Shown here: positions 1-5,872 of the stretch, in pieces | Layout: each line of letters opens with the position of its first letter | Position numbering within the stretch: the stretch's first letter is position 1 | Program-made: the position numbers and the translations under genes | The notes under the pieces: model-generated | Seen by the model: only the letters and a program-made list of their open reading frames with translations | Told to the model about the DNA's origin: nothing | Databases searched by the model: none | Assembly: GCA_913774725.1 (NCBI GenBank) | Contig: CAJYIG010000248.1 | Span: forward strand, 1-11,922 | Reading direction: 5' to 3' | Origin: an uncultured Curtobacterium sp. | GTDB lineage: Bacteria > Actinomycetota > Actinomycetes > Actinomycetales > Microbacteriaceae | Length of the DNA: 11,922 bases

Positions 1-677
1 AGGAGCAGCAGCACGAAGGCCGCCTGGGTCGTGTGCTCGACGTTGTCGATCGTGTACGCGGCGGACTCGGCGACGGGGGCGTTCCCGACCGCGGTGCGGA
101 CCAGGCCGGTGACGACCATGACGAACACCGAGCCGACGAACAGGTAGGTCGGTACCGCGAACGCCTTGCTCGACTCACGGACGCCGCGCAGGTTCACCGC
201 GGCGAGCAGCACCACGAAGGCGACCGCGATCTCGATGCGGAACGGGTCGAGGCCGGGCAGCGCCGAGATGATGTTGTCCACGCCGGAGGCCACCGACACG
301 GCGACGGTCATCACGTAGTCGACGAGCAGGGCGCTCGCCACGACGAGACCGGCCTTCTCGCCGAGGTTCCGGTGCGCGACCTCGTAGTCGCCGCCGCCGG
401 ACGGGTACGCCTTGACGAGCTGTCGGTAGGACGCGACGACCACGACGAGCAGCAGCACCACCACGGCGGCGACCCACGGCGCGAAGGTCAGGAACGCCAT
501 CCCGCCGAGCAGCAGGATCATGAGGAGCTCCTGCGGCGCGTAGGCCACGCTCGACAGCGGGTCGCTCGCGAAGATCGGCAGCGCCAGGTGCTTCGGGAGG
601 AGCTGTCCCTCGAGCTTCTCGGAGGGCAGGGGATCCCCGATCAGTCGCGCCTTCAGCGACCGGATCTCGTTCGTCAC
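1..677 (-). CDS. KimA-like APC-superfamily permease, N-terminal part (runs off the left edge)
   Basis: Reading leftward from a GTG at 677 gives 225 codons with no stop before the window edge. The protein opens MTNEIRSLKARLIGDPLPSE and continues with ASDPLSSVAYAPQELL (broken first helix), a hydrophobic second helix, SYRQLVKAYPSGGGDYEVA, then LLVDYVMTVAVSVASGVDNI. From memory these blocks match the Bacillus KimA/YdaO potassium importer family (SSDALSSVAY, AYPQGGGAYIVSKENLGEK, LLVDYILTVAVSISAG), an APC-fold proton-coupled inner-membrane transporter. Family members are roughly 600-660 residues, so about one third is visible. Potassium is the known substrate of characterised KimA; many actinobacterial relatives are simply called APC permeases, so the substrate here is inference. 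No Shine-Dalgarno precedes the GTG, which fits the leaderless promoter at 678-713. Later in-frame ATG codons would remove the conserved first helix. Confidence 0.85.
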   Translation of the reverse strand, partial: MTNEIRSLKARLIGDPLPSEKLEGQLLPKHLALPIFASDPLSSVAYAPQELLMILLLGGMAFLTFAPWVAAVVVLLLVVVVASYRQLVKAYPSGGGDYEVAHRNLGEKAGLVVASALLVDYVMTVAVSVASGVDNIISALPGLDPFRIEIAVAFVVLLAAVNLRGVRESSKAFAVPTYLFVGSVFVMVVTGLVRTAVGNAPVAESAAYTIDNVEHTTQAAFVLLL

Positions 678-713
678 GAGCGGCAAACCTACTCAGTTGC
701 GCGCCCGAGTCAA
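678..713 (-). promoter_or_regulatory. Predicted promoter of the KimA-like permease, probably leaderless
   Basis: On the minus strand TTGACT (708-713) and TAGGTT (686-691) are separated by 16 nt, close to the sigma-70-type consensus. The -10 ends 8 nt before the GTG start at 677, so transcription would begin at or almost at the start codon. No ribosome-binding sequence is visible between them. Confidence 0.6.
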
Positions 714-741
714 CACTGTGGGAACGGACAGGCAGTACGGC

Positions 742-775
742 CCGCGCGACGGGCGCGCGGTCGGCGTGCGCCGAC
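742..775. repeat. Short inverted repeats between the PadR terminator and the permease promoter
   Basis: GTCGGC (760-765) and GCCGAC (770-775) form a 6-bp stem with a 4-nt loop. Next to it the CG-rich stretch 742-760 can fold on itself (CCGCGCG and CGCGCGG arms). Read leftward, they lie after the PadR-end hairpin and before the permease promoter, so they could add to termination. In such GC-rich DNA short stems arise easily by chance. Confidence 0.3.
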
Positions 776-781
776 GGAGCA

Positions 782-817
782 GCGGACGGGAGGCGCGGAT
801 CGCCACCACCCGTCCGC
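782..817 (-). terminator. Hairpin terminator after the PadR/DUF4097 operon
   Basis: GCGGACGGG (782-790) pairs perfectly with CCCGTCCGC (809-817), and GGCG (792-795) with CGCC (801-804) gives an inner stem. It starts 10 nt beyond the PadR stop codon. There is no U-tract in either direction, as is common for actinobacterial terminators. Confidence 0.6.
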
Positions 818-826
818 CGGCGGCCG

Positions 827-1408
827 TCAGACGGAGCGGCGCAGGGCCTCCAGGCCGTCCCGCAGGCGCGTCACCGTGTCCTCGGTGAGCGTCCCGCGCG
901 TCGCCCGGCGACGCAGGTCCGCCCGGACCTGCTGGCGGAACGCCGCGATCGCCATCTCCACCTCGCGCAGGGCGCGGGCGCCCTCCGTCGGGACGTCGAC
1001 GGGCTCGTCGGCGGTCTGCCCGCGCGGGGCCTGCGCGCTCGCGGCGAGGTCCGCGCGGAGGGAGCGCATGGCCTCGCCGACCGAGGCGCGGACGCCGTCG
1101 GCCAGGGACCGCACGGAGTCGGCGACCCCGGACTCGACCGCCGCGAGCTCCTCGGCGCGGGCGTCGAGCTCGGCACGACCGGCGTCGGTGACGGCGTAGA
1201 CGGTCTTGCGGCCGTCGACGGTCTTCGTGACGAGCCCCTCGGACTCGAGCTTGGCGAGGCGCGGGTACACGGTGCCGGCGCTCGGGACGTACGCGCCGCC
1301 GAAGCGCTCGCCGAGGGCCTGGATGAGCTCGTAGCCGTGCATCGGACGGTCGGCGAGCATGGCGAGCAGCGACAGGCGCAGGTGGCCGTGCGCGAACACG
1401 GGGCTCAT
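827..1408 (-). CDS. PadR-family transcriptional regulator
   Basis: A 193-residue cytoplasmic DNA-binding protein. Residues 8-75 form the PadR winged helix-turn-helix: LRLSLLAMLADRPMHGYELI, then the recognition segment VPSAGTVYPRLAKLESEGLV (41-60) and the wing DGRKTVYAVTDAG. The rest (about 78-193) is charged and helical, with Ala/Glu/Arg-rich stretches that fit the dimerising coiled-coil helix, plus a Gly/Pro/Asp-rich linker near 128-142. The length is that of the longer PadR subfamily. The ATG at 1408 overlaps the DUF4097 stop as ATGA, so the two genes are translationally coupled and the start is secure. PadR proteins usually repress their own operon and respond to small ligands or stress; the ligand here is unknown. 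Its partner is almost certainly the DUF4097 protein. Confidence 0.93.
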   Translation of the reverse strand: MSPVFAHGHLRLSLLAMLADRPMHGYELIQALGERFGGAYVPSAGTVYPRLAKLESEGLVTKTVDGRKTVYAVTDAGRAELDARAEELAAVESGVADSVRSLADGVRASVGEAMRSLRADLAASAQAPRGQTADEPVDVPTEGARALREVEMAIAAFRQQVRADLRRRATRGTLTEDTVTRLRDGLEALRRSV

Positions 1409-2274
1409 TCGGGCACCACCGTCTCGTCGTCGTTGTTGGTCGGGCCGGTCGGCGCGGTCGCTCCGTCCGTCGCGGACACGGGCGGCGCGTGCAGGACCGC
1501 GATGTCGCCGGAGACCGAGTTGACCTTCAGGTCGAGCCACTGCCCGGACAGCTCCCCGCCCTGCTTGACGTACGAGCCGCGCACCCCGCGGATCTCGGAG
1601 TCGTCGAACTGCAGCGTGCCGGACGCCGTGCTGACGGTGCAGCGGTACGGGACGCCGTCCTCGAGCCGGACGCTCACCGAGCCGGACACCGTGTTGATGC
1701 GGGCGGCGTCCGGCGTGCCCTGAAGGTCGAGCACCACGTCGGCGTTCACCCCGTCGGCCGTGAAGCGGGGGATGGCTCCCGTCGCGACGACGTCGCCGGA
1801 CACGGTGCGGAGGGTCAGCGCGCCGTCGAGGTCGCGGACCGTGGTCGACCCGGAGACGGCGTGCACGGCGAGGTCGCCCGCGAGCCCGTCGACGACGACG
1901 TCGCCCGAGACGGTGTTCAGCGACGCACCGCGGTTCGTGCCGGAGAGCAGGACACCGGCCGAGACCACGCCGACCGTGACCCGGGCGTCGCGGGGGACGA
2001 GCACGCTCACGTCGGCGGTCGCGCGGCCGCGGAACGACTTCAGGAACCCGAGCGGGTCGTCCCACCGGATCTGCGGGTGGTCGATGGTGAGCGTGTCGCC
2101 GTCCAGTTCGATCTTGAGCGGCTTGCCGGACACGCCGTGCACCTCGACCCGGGTGGTCGGCTCGTCGTGGGCGACGACGTCGACCTGTCCGCCGGCGAGT
2201 CCGACGCGCAGGGCGCGGACGATGCCGGTGTCGATCACCTTGGGCTCCTCGACGAGCCACTTCTCCTGGGCCAT
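1405..2274 (-). CDS. DUF4097-family beta-repeat protein, function unknown
   Basis: A 289-residue protein with no signal peptide and no membrane helix. From about residue 87 to 260 it carries repeating SG-turn strands: VSAGVLLSG, NTVSGDVVVDG, HAVSGSTTVRD, RTVSGDVVATG, NTVSGSVSVRL, STASGTLQFDD, NSVSGDIAVLH. This is the signature of DUF4097 (adhesin-like) domains, predicted to stack as a right-handed beta-solenoid. The C-terminal 25 residues are Pro/Thr/Asp-rich and disordered. An ATG at 2274 is preceded by GAGGAGG with a 5-nt gap to the start; longer readings to 2376 lack a ribosome site and add a low-quality leader. It is the first gene of a two-gene operon with the PadR regulator. DUF4097 proteins often sit beside PadR or PspC-type regulators in actinobacteria. 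A scaffold or stress-sensing role is only a guess. Confidence 0.9.
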   Translation of the reverse strand: MAQEKWLVEEPKVIDTGIVRALRVGLAGGQVDVVAHDEPTTRVEVHGVSGKPLKIELDGDTLTIDHPQIRWDDPLGFLKSFRGRATADVSVLVPRDARVTVGVVSAGVLLSGTNRGASLNTVSGDVVVDGLAGDLAVHAVSGSTTVRDLDGALTLRTVSGDVVATGAIPRFTADGVNADVVLDLQGTPDAARINTVSGSVSVRLEDGVPYRCTVSTASGTLQFDDSEIRGVRGSYVKQGGELSGQWLDLKVNSVSGDIAVLHAPPVSATDGATAPTGPTNNDDETVVPE

Positions 2275-2316
2275 GTTGCCTCCTCGAACTCGCGTTGTAT
2301 CGCGTGCGTGCGACTC

Positions 2317-2345
2317 ACGGTACATCGCGTCGCACCGGTTGTCCT
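2317..2345 (-). promoter_or_regulatory. Candidate promoter of the DUF4097-padR operon
   Basis: On the minus strand AGGACA (2340-2345) and TACCGT (2317-2322) are separated by 17 nt, giving a leader of roughly 35 nt before the ATG at 2274. ATCGCGT occurs twice 25 bp apart (2299-2305 and 2324-2330), and a TGTA/TACA pair flanks the region. These could be operator half-sites for PadR autoregulation. The match is moderate and unconfirmed. Confidence 0.3.
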
Positions 2346-2358
2346 CGGGTGGCGATGG

Positions 2359-2403
2359 GGAACGGCCGGTCGCCACCGGGTCGGGACGTGGAACGGCCGG
2401 TCG
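2359..2403. repeat. Two copies of GGAACGGCCGGTCG 31 bp apart
   Basis: The 14-bp sequence GGAACGGCCGGTCG is exact at 2359-2372 and 2390-2403, about three helical turns apart. It lies in the 195-bp gap between the substrate-binding-protein terminator and the DUF4097 promoter. It could be a paired binding site or a small duplication. No coding function is seen. Confidence 0.6.
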
Positions 2404-2421
2404 TCGCCGGCGCGCGACGCG

Positions 2422-2457
2422 GGACGGCCCCGCTCCCCGTCGGGAGCGGGGCCGTCC
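2422..2457 (-). terminator. Strong hairpin terminator of the sugar ABC transporter operon
   Basis: GGACGGCCCCGCTCCC (2422-2437) pairs perfectly over 16 bp with 2442-2457 around a 4-nt loop. It begins 12 nt beyond the TAG stop of the substrate-binding-protein gene. There is no U-tract. Confidence 0.85.
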
Positions 2458-2469
2458 TGAGGGCAGGGC

Positions 2470-3777
2470 CTACTTCGCGGCGTCGTCCAGGGCCGCCTGG
2501 GCCTTCTCCGCCGCTGCGTCGAGGGCCTCCTTCGGGCTGGTCTTCAGCAGCATCGCGGACTGCAGCTGCGTCGACAGCGCGGCGCTCACCTCGCCGTACG
2601 CGGTGATCGACGGGCGGGCCTTGGCGTACTCGAGCTCGTCGGCGAAGGCCTTCAGGCGCGGGTTCTCCTCCAGGTACTTCTTCCACGTGGCGTTGTCCGC
2701 CGTGGCCTGGTTCGCGGGGAGCAGGCCGGTCGCGATGTCCCACTTCGCCTGGGTGTCCGGGCTGAGCCACCACTGCAGGAACTTCCACGAGGCGTCCTGC
2801 TTCGCCGAGGTCGTCTTGATGATGTACGAGTTGTTCGTGCCGAGGTTCATCGCGGGCTGCTCGATGCCGGGCAGCGCGAAGACGCCGACGTTGTCCTTGC
2901 CGAGCGTGCTGTCGATGGTCGACAGGTCGTACGCACCGGTGATCGCCATCGCGGCCTTCTTCGACGTGAGCGCGGGGACGGCGCCGTTCGTCGAGGTGGT
3001 CAGGAGCGACTGCGGGTAGGCCGAGCCGTCCTGCAGCATGTCCGTCCACGCCGTGAGCGCCTTCACGCCCGCGTCGCTGTTGAACTCGACCTTCGTGTTG
3101 TCCTCGTTGAGGAACTCGCCGCCGGCGCCCCAGAGCATCGACTGCCAGGTGAAGACCGGCCACTCACCGGTGCCGATCGGCAGGTAGGCGCCGTACTGGG
3201 TCGTGCCCTTCGTGAGCTTCTTCGCGTCGTCCTGGAACTCCGCCCACGTCTTCGGGGTGTCGGTGATCCCGGCCTCCTTGAACATCTCCTTGTTGTAGAC
3301 GACGGCGTAGTCGCCGATGTCGGTCGGCAGCGTGTACTGCTTGCCGTCGAACTCGCCGGTCGAGAGCATGCCCTCGGTGAAGCTGTCCTTCGTGACGTCA
3401 CCGCTGGACAGGTAGTCCTCGAGCGGCAGGACCTTGCCGGTCTGGATGACCTCACCGGTCTGCTGCGGCGTGCTGTCGCCGAGCACCATGTCGGGGCCGG
3501 TGTCGTTCTTCAGCGCGTTGATGAGCTTCGCGTCGAACTGGTCGGACGAGGCCGCGTACTGCGGCTGGACGTCGATCTCGTCCTGCGAGGAGTTGTACTC
3601 GTCGATGAGCTTCTTCACCTCGGTGGCCTGGGGCCCCGTGTAGTTGTGCCAGACCGTGATCGTGGTCTTGCCGCCGCTGCCGCCGGAGTTGCCGGTGACG
3701 GAGCCGCCGGAACACCCGGACAGGGCCAGTGCGGCGCCCACGGCGAGGGCCGTGGCACCGAGCAGTCGCTTGCGCAT
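2470..3777 (-). CDS. Sugar ABC transporter substrate-binding lipoprotein (family 1, CUT1 type)
   Basis: A 435-residue extracytoplasmic lipoprotein. Residues 1-21 are a signal peptide (MRKRLLGATALAVGAALALS) ending in the lipobox LSGC with the lipidated Cys at 22, then a Gly/Ser linker. The mature protein starts KTTITVWHNYTGPQATEVKKL and has the family-1 solute-binding pattern: WHNYTG near 43-48, NALKNDTGPDMVLGDS, LPTDIGDYAVVYNKEMFKEAGI, TPKTWAEFQDDAKKL and, late, SWKFLQWWLSPDTQAKW. Length is typical. It binds a carbohydrate and delivers it to the two permeases encoded just upstream. AAGGA lies 8 nt before the ATG. It is the last gene of the operon, 86 nt after the second permease; such genes are more often first. 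The ligand cannot be told from sequence. Confidence 0.95.
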   Translation of the reverse strand: MRKRLLGATALAVGAALALSGCSGGSVTGNSGGSGGKTTITVWHNYTGPQATEVKKLIDEYNSSQDEIDVQPQYAASSDQFDAKLINALKNDTGPDMVLGDSTPQQTGEVIQTGKVLPLEDYLSSGDVTKDSFTEGMLSTGEFDGKQYTLPTDIGDYAVVYNKEMFKEAGITDTPKTWAEFQDDAKKLTKGTTQYGAYLPIGTGEWPVFTWQSMLWGAGGEFLNEDNTKVEFNSDAGVKALTAWTDMLQDGSAYPQSLLTTSTNGAVPALTSKKAAMAITGAYDLSTIDSTLGKDNVGVFALPGIEQPAMNLGTNNSYIIKTTSAKQDASWKFLQWWLSPDTQAKWDIATGLLPANQATADNATWKKYLEENPRLKAFADELEYAKARPSITAYGEVSAALSTQLQSAMLLKTSPKEALDAAAEKAQAALDDAAK

Positions 3778-3863
3778 GAGTCGTCCTTTCTCGGACTTCG
3801 GGTGGAGCGAAGGGTGATGAGGAGGAGTGGAGCGAGGGGTGGTGCGGGAAGGGTGGAACGGGA
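3778..3863 (-). other. Pyrimidine-rich leader with a direct repeat before the substrate-binding-protein gene
   Basis: This 86-nt gap lies inside the transporter operon. The plus strand is very purine-rich, so the transcript is C/U-rich and probably little structured. GTGGAGCGA[A/G]GGGTG[A/G]TG occurs twice, at 3802-3819 and 3827-3844. Next to the start codon GTCC (3783-3786) and GGAC (3793-3796) form a small stem with a 6-nt loop whose arm includes part of the ribosome-binding sequence. No promoter-like pair is evident. Confidence 0.45.
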
Positions 3864-4766
3864 TCAGCGGAGTCCGCCGGCCATGGCCGACACGATCTGC
3901 TTCTGGAAGATGATGAAGACGATGAAGACCGGCAGGATCGCCAGCGTCGAGCCGGCCATCAGCAGGTTGAAGCTCTGGCTCGCGTTCGCGGACTGCAGCT
4001 GCGTGAGGCCGACGGAGACCGTGAAGAACTCGGTGCGCGACGCCACGAGGAACTGGAAGAAGAAGTTGTTCCAGTTGTAGACGAACGACAGGACCGCGAA
4101 GGACCCGATCATCGGGGTCGCCATCGGCGTCACGACGGACCACATCCGCCGCCACACCCCGGCACCGTCGACCCGGCTGGCGTCCTCGATCTCGCTCGGG
4201 AACGAGGTGAAGAACTGCCGGAACAGGAAGGTGCCGAGGATCGACGGGATGTTCGGGACGATGAGGCCCTGGTAGCTGTTCAGCCAGTGCAGCGACGACA
4301 GCAGGGTGATGAGCGGCGTGAACACGACCTCGAACGGCACGAGGAGCGCGGCGAGCAGGACGACGAACACGATGTTCTTGCCCGGGAACTTCAGCCGCGA
4401 GAACGCGAAGCCCGCGGCGAGGCTCGTCACGATCTGCCCGGCCGTGGTCGCGATGGCCACGACGGTCGAGTTGAAGAAGTACAGCCCGAAGGGTGCGACG
4501 GTGAAGATGTCGGTGTAGTTCGACAGCTCCCACTGCCGCGGCAGGAAGGTCGGCGGGAAGGCGAGTGCCTCCTCCGAGGACTTGAAGCTCGTCAGCAGCA
4601 TCCAGAGGAACGGGCCGAAGAACAGCACGACCGCGACGAGCAGGATGACGTGCCGCAGGACGGCGGGCGAGTGCTTGCGGAACAGCACACCGAACGGGCG
4701 GCTGCGGTGCGGACGGGAGGCGCGGCGCGCGTCCGACGGGAGGGCGCGGGAGGCGATCTGGGTCAC
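3864..4766 (-). CDS. Sugar ABC transporter permease, MalG/CUT1 type
   Basis: A 300-residue inner-membrane protein with about six helices: near 37-60, 97-122, 132-152, 168-186, 217-240 and 270-289. The first periplasmic loop carries the MalG-like FKSSEEALAFPPTFLPRQWELSNY region split over residues 61-84. The cytoplasmic EAA loop is EDASRVDGAGVWRRMW (194-209), where the shared ATPase docks. The start is the GTG at 4766; TAGGA, formed partly by the stop codon of the preceding permease gene, is its ribosome site, and the gap is only 10 nt, so the two permeases are coupled. Residues 8-26 (LPSDARRASRPHRSRPF) form an Arg-rich cytoplasmic extension encoded by DNA matching the local terminator-stem motif. 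Ends GGLR, typical of the family. Confidence 0.95.
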   Translation of the reverse strand: MTQIASRALPSDARRASRPHRSRPFGVLFRKHSPAVLRHVILLVAVVLFFGPFLWMLLTSFKSSEEALAFPPTFLPRQWELSNYTDIFTVAPFGLYFFNSTVVAIATTAGQIVTSLAAGFAFSRLKFPGKNIVFVVLLAALLVPFEVVFTPLITLLSSLHWLNSYQGLIVPNIPSILGTFLFRQFFTSFPSEIEDASRVDGAGVWRRMWSVVTPMATPMIGSFAVLSFVYNWNNFFFQFLVASRTEFFTVSVGLTQLQSANASQSFNLLMAGSTLAILPVFIVFIIFQKQIVSAMAGGLR

Positions 4767-4776
4767 GGTGGCGGTC

Positions 4777-5733
4777 CTAGTTCAGCTCGATGGGGTCGCG
4801 GCGGTTGATGACCCGCAGCTGGACGACCGCGACGAGGATGCCGACGATGAGCAGGAGGACGGCGGCGGCACTGGCCGAGCCGCCGTGGAAGAACACGAAG
4901 CCCTGGTTGTAGATGTAGTAGAGGATCGTCTCGCTCGAGTTGATCGGGCCGCCCTGGGTCAGGACGTAGACCTGCGTGAAGACCTGCAGGGCACCGATCA
5001 CCCCGGTGATGGCGAGGAAGCCGGTGGTCGGCGCGACCAGGGGGAGCGAGATCCGGAAGAAGCGGCGGATCGGGCCGGCGCCGTCGAGCGTCGCGGCCTC
5101 CATGTAGGAGGCCGGGATGTTCGTGAGCGCGGCCGAGTAGATGATCATCGTGTAGCCGACGCCCTGCCAGATCGAGAACACGATCACCGAGACCAGCGCC
5201 CACGGCTCCGAGGTCAGGAAGCCGATCGGGGGTGCGCCGAGCGCGGTCACGACACCGTTCACCAGGCCGCCGAGCGGCGACAGGATGAAGCTGAAGATCA
5301 GCGCGCTGCCGACGATCGGGGCGATGTACGGCACGAAGAGCAGTGCGCGGTAGACCCCGCGGCCGCGGAACGGCTGGGCGAGCAGTGCCGCGAAGAACAG
5401 CCCGAGCGCCATCGTGATCGGCACCACGACCACCACGTACAGCGCGGTGTTGCCGGCGGCCCGCAGGAACTCGCCGTCCTGGAACAGCCCGGTGAAGTTC
5501 GACAGGCCCACGAAGCCGTTCGTCTCGCCGGACGCGGGGTTCCAGTCCGTGAACGAGTAGTAGACCGTCTGCGCCAGCGGGTACAGGTAGAACAGCGCCA
5601 GCAGCACCGTCGTCGGGGCGATGAGCACGTAGCCCGCCCTGCCCTCGCGTCGTTCCATCCGGCTCGCGTCCGCGGTGGACGACCGTCGACCGGGAACGCG
5701 CACCCTGGTCGGGTTCTGAACCGCACTCGTCAT
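4777..5733 (-). CDS. Sugar ABC transporter permease, MalF/UgpA/CUT1 type
   Basis: A 318-residue inner-membrane protein and the first gene of the transporter operon. After a basic cytoplasmic tail (1-32), six helices follow: YVLIAPTTVLLALFYLYPL near 35-53, then about 96-118, 128-151, 178-200, 233-258 and 286-307. Family hallmarks are YYSFTDWNP (58-66), GLSNFTGLF, RALLFVPYIAPIV (129-141), and the EAA loop YMEAATLDGAGPIRRFFRIS (210-229). It pairs with the MalG-type partner to form the channel; the ATPase must come from elsewhere in the genome (MsiK-type sharing is common in actinobacteria). AGGAGG lies 5 nt before the ATG. The divergent control region with the ROK regulator starts right upstream. 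Confidence 0.95.
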   Translation of the reverse strand: MTSAVQNPTRVRVPGRRSSTADASRMERREGRAGYVLIAPTTVLLALFYLYPLAQTVYYSFTDWNPASGETNGFVGLSNFTGLFQDGEFLRAAGNTALYVVVVVPITMALGLFFAALLAQPFRGRGVYRALLFVPYIAPIVGSALIFSFILSPLGGLVNGVVTALGAPPIGFLTSEPWALVSVIVFSIWQGVGYTMIIYSAALTNIPASYMEAATLDGAGPIRRFFRISLPLVAPTTGFLAITGVIGALQVFTQVYVLTQGGPINSSETILYYIYNQGFVFFHGGSASAAAVLLLIVGILVAVVQLRVINRRDPIELN

Positions 5734-5768
5734 GCGGACCTCCTCTTGGCTCGTCGTTGAACGCTAGG

Positions 5769-5826
5769 AATCGGCTGTTTCGAGCAGATTACCGTTCGAT
5801 CACCAAAAGTAAATAGTCGAATCTGC
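5769..5826. promoter_or_regulatory. Candidate ROK operator: repeated AATCTGC half-sites
   Basis: AATCGGCT (5769-5776) and AGCAGATT (5783-5790) form an imperfect dyad with a 6-nt spacer (7 of 8 matching). A third half-site, AATCTGC, is at 5820-5826, inverted with respect to the second copy. The stretch is AT-rich for this genome and lies between the two divergent operons. ROK regulators of the NagC/Mlc type bind paired inverted sites and can loop DNA, so autoregulation plus transporter control is likely. Confidence 0.45.
5788..5814 (-). promoter_or_regulatory. Candidate promoter of the transporter operon
   Basis: On the minus strand TTTACT (5809-5814) and TAATCT (5788-5793) are 15-16 nt apart, about 55 nt before the permease ATG. 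The -10 overlaps the AGCAGATT half-site, an arrangement expected for repression. The -35 is weak. Confidence 0.35.
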
Positions 5827-5837
5827 AACGACTTCAT

Positions 5838-5872
5838 TCGGCAATCGACCGTTTCCTCGCTACAGTGACGGC
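5838..5872 (+). promoter_or_regulatory. Candidate leaderless promoter of the ROK regulator operon
   Basis: TACAGT (5861-5866) fits the TANNNT -10 pattern and ends 6 nt before the ATG at 5873. TCGGCA (5838-5843) lies 17 nt upstream as a partial -35. No Shine-Dalgarno sequence is present, so the transcript probably begins at the start codon. Confidence 0.5.

Noticed and set aside
678..826. A ydaO-type c-di-AMP riboswitch before the KimA-like gene
   Set aside because: A good promoter lies directly at the start codon, leaving no leader, and no conserved riboswitch elements were recognised by eye.
827..2260. A long leftward open frame of 477 codons spanning PadR and part of the DUF4097 gene
   Set aside because: Only its last 193 residues resemble a protein family (PadR); the upstream part is Arg-rich out-of-frame reading of the DUF4097 gene. 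The ATG at 1408 is the real start.
1760..3019. Long plus-strand frame opposite the DUF4097 and binding-protein genes
   Set aside because: No domain pattern, biased Arg/Ser/Pro content and overlap with well-supported minus-strand genes.
2470..4533. A 687-codon leftward frame read as one protein covering permease and binding protein
   Set aside because: The first ~250 residues are Arg/His-rich shadow of the permease in another frame; the signal peptide and lipobox place the real start at 3777.
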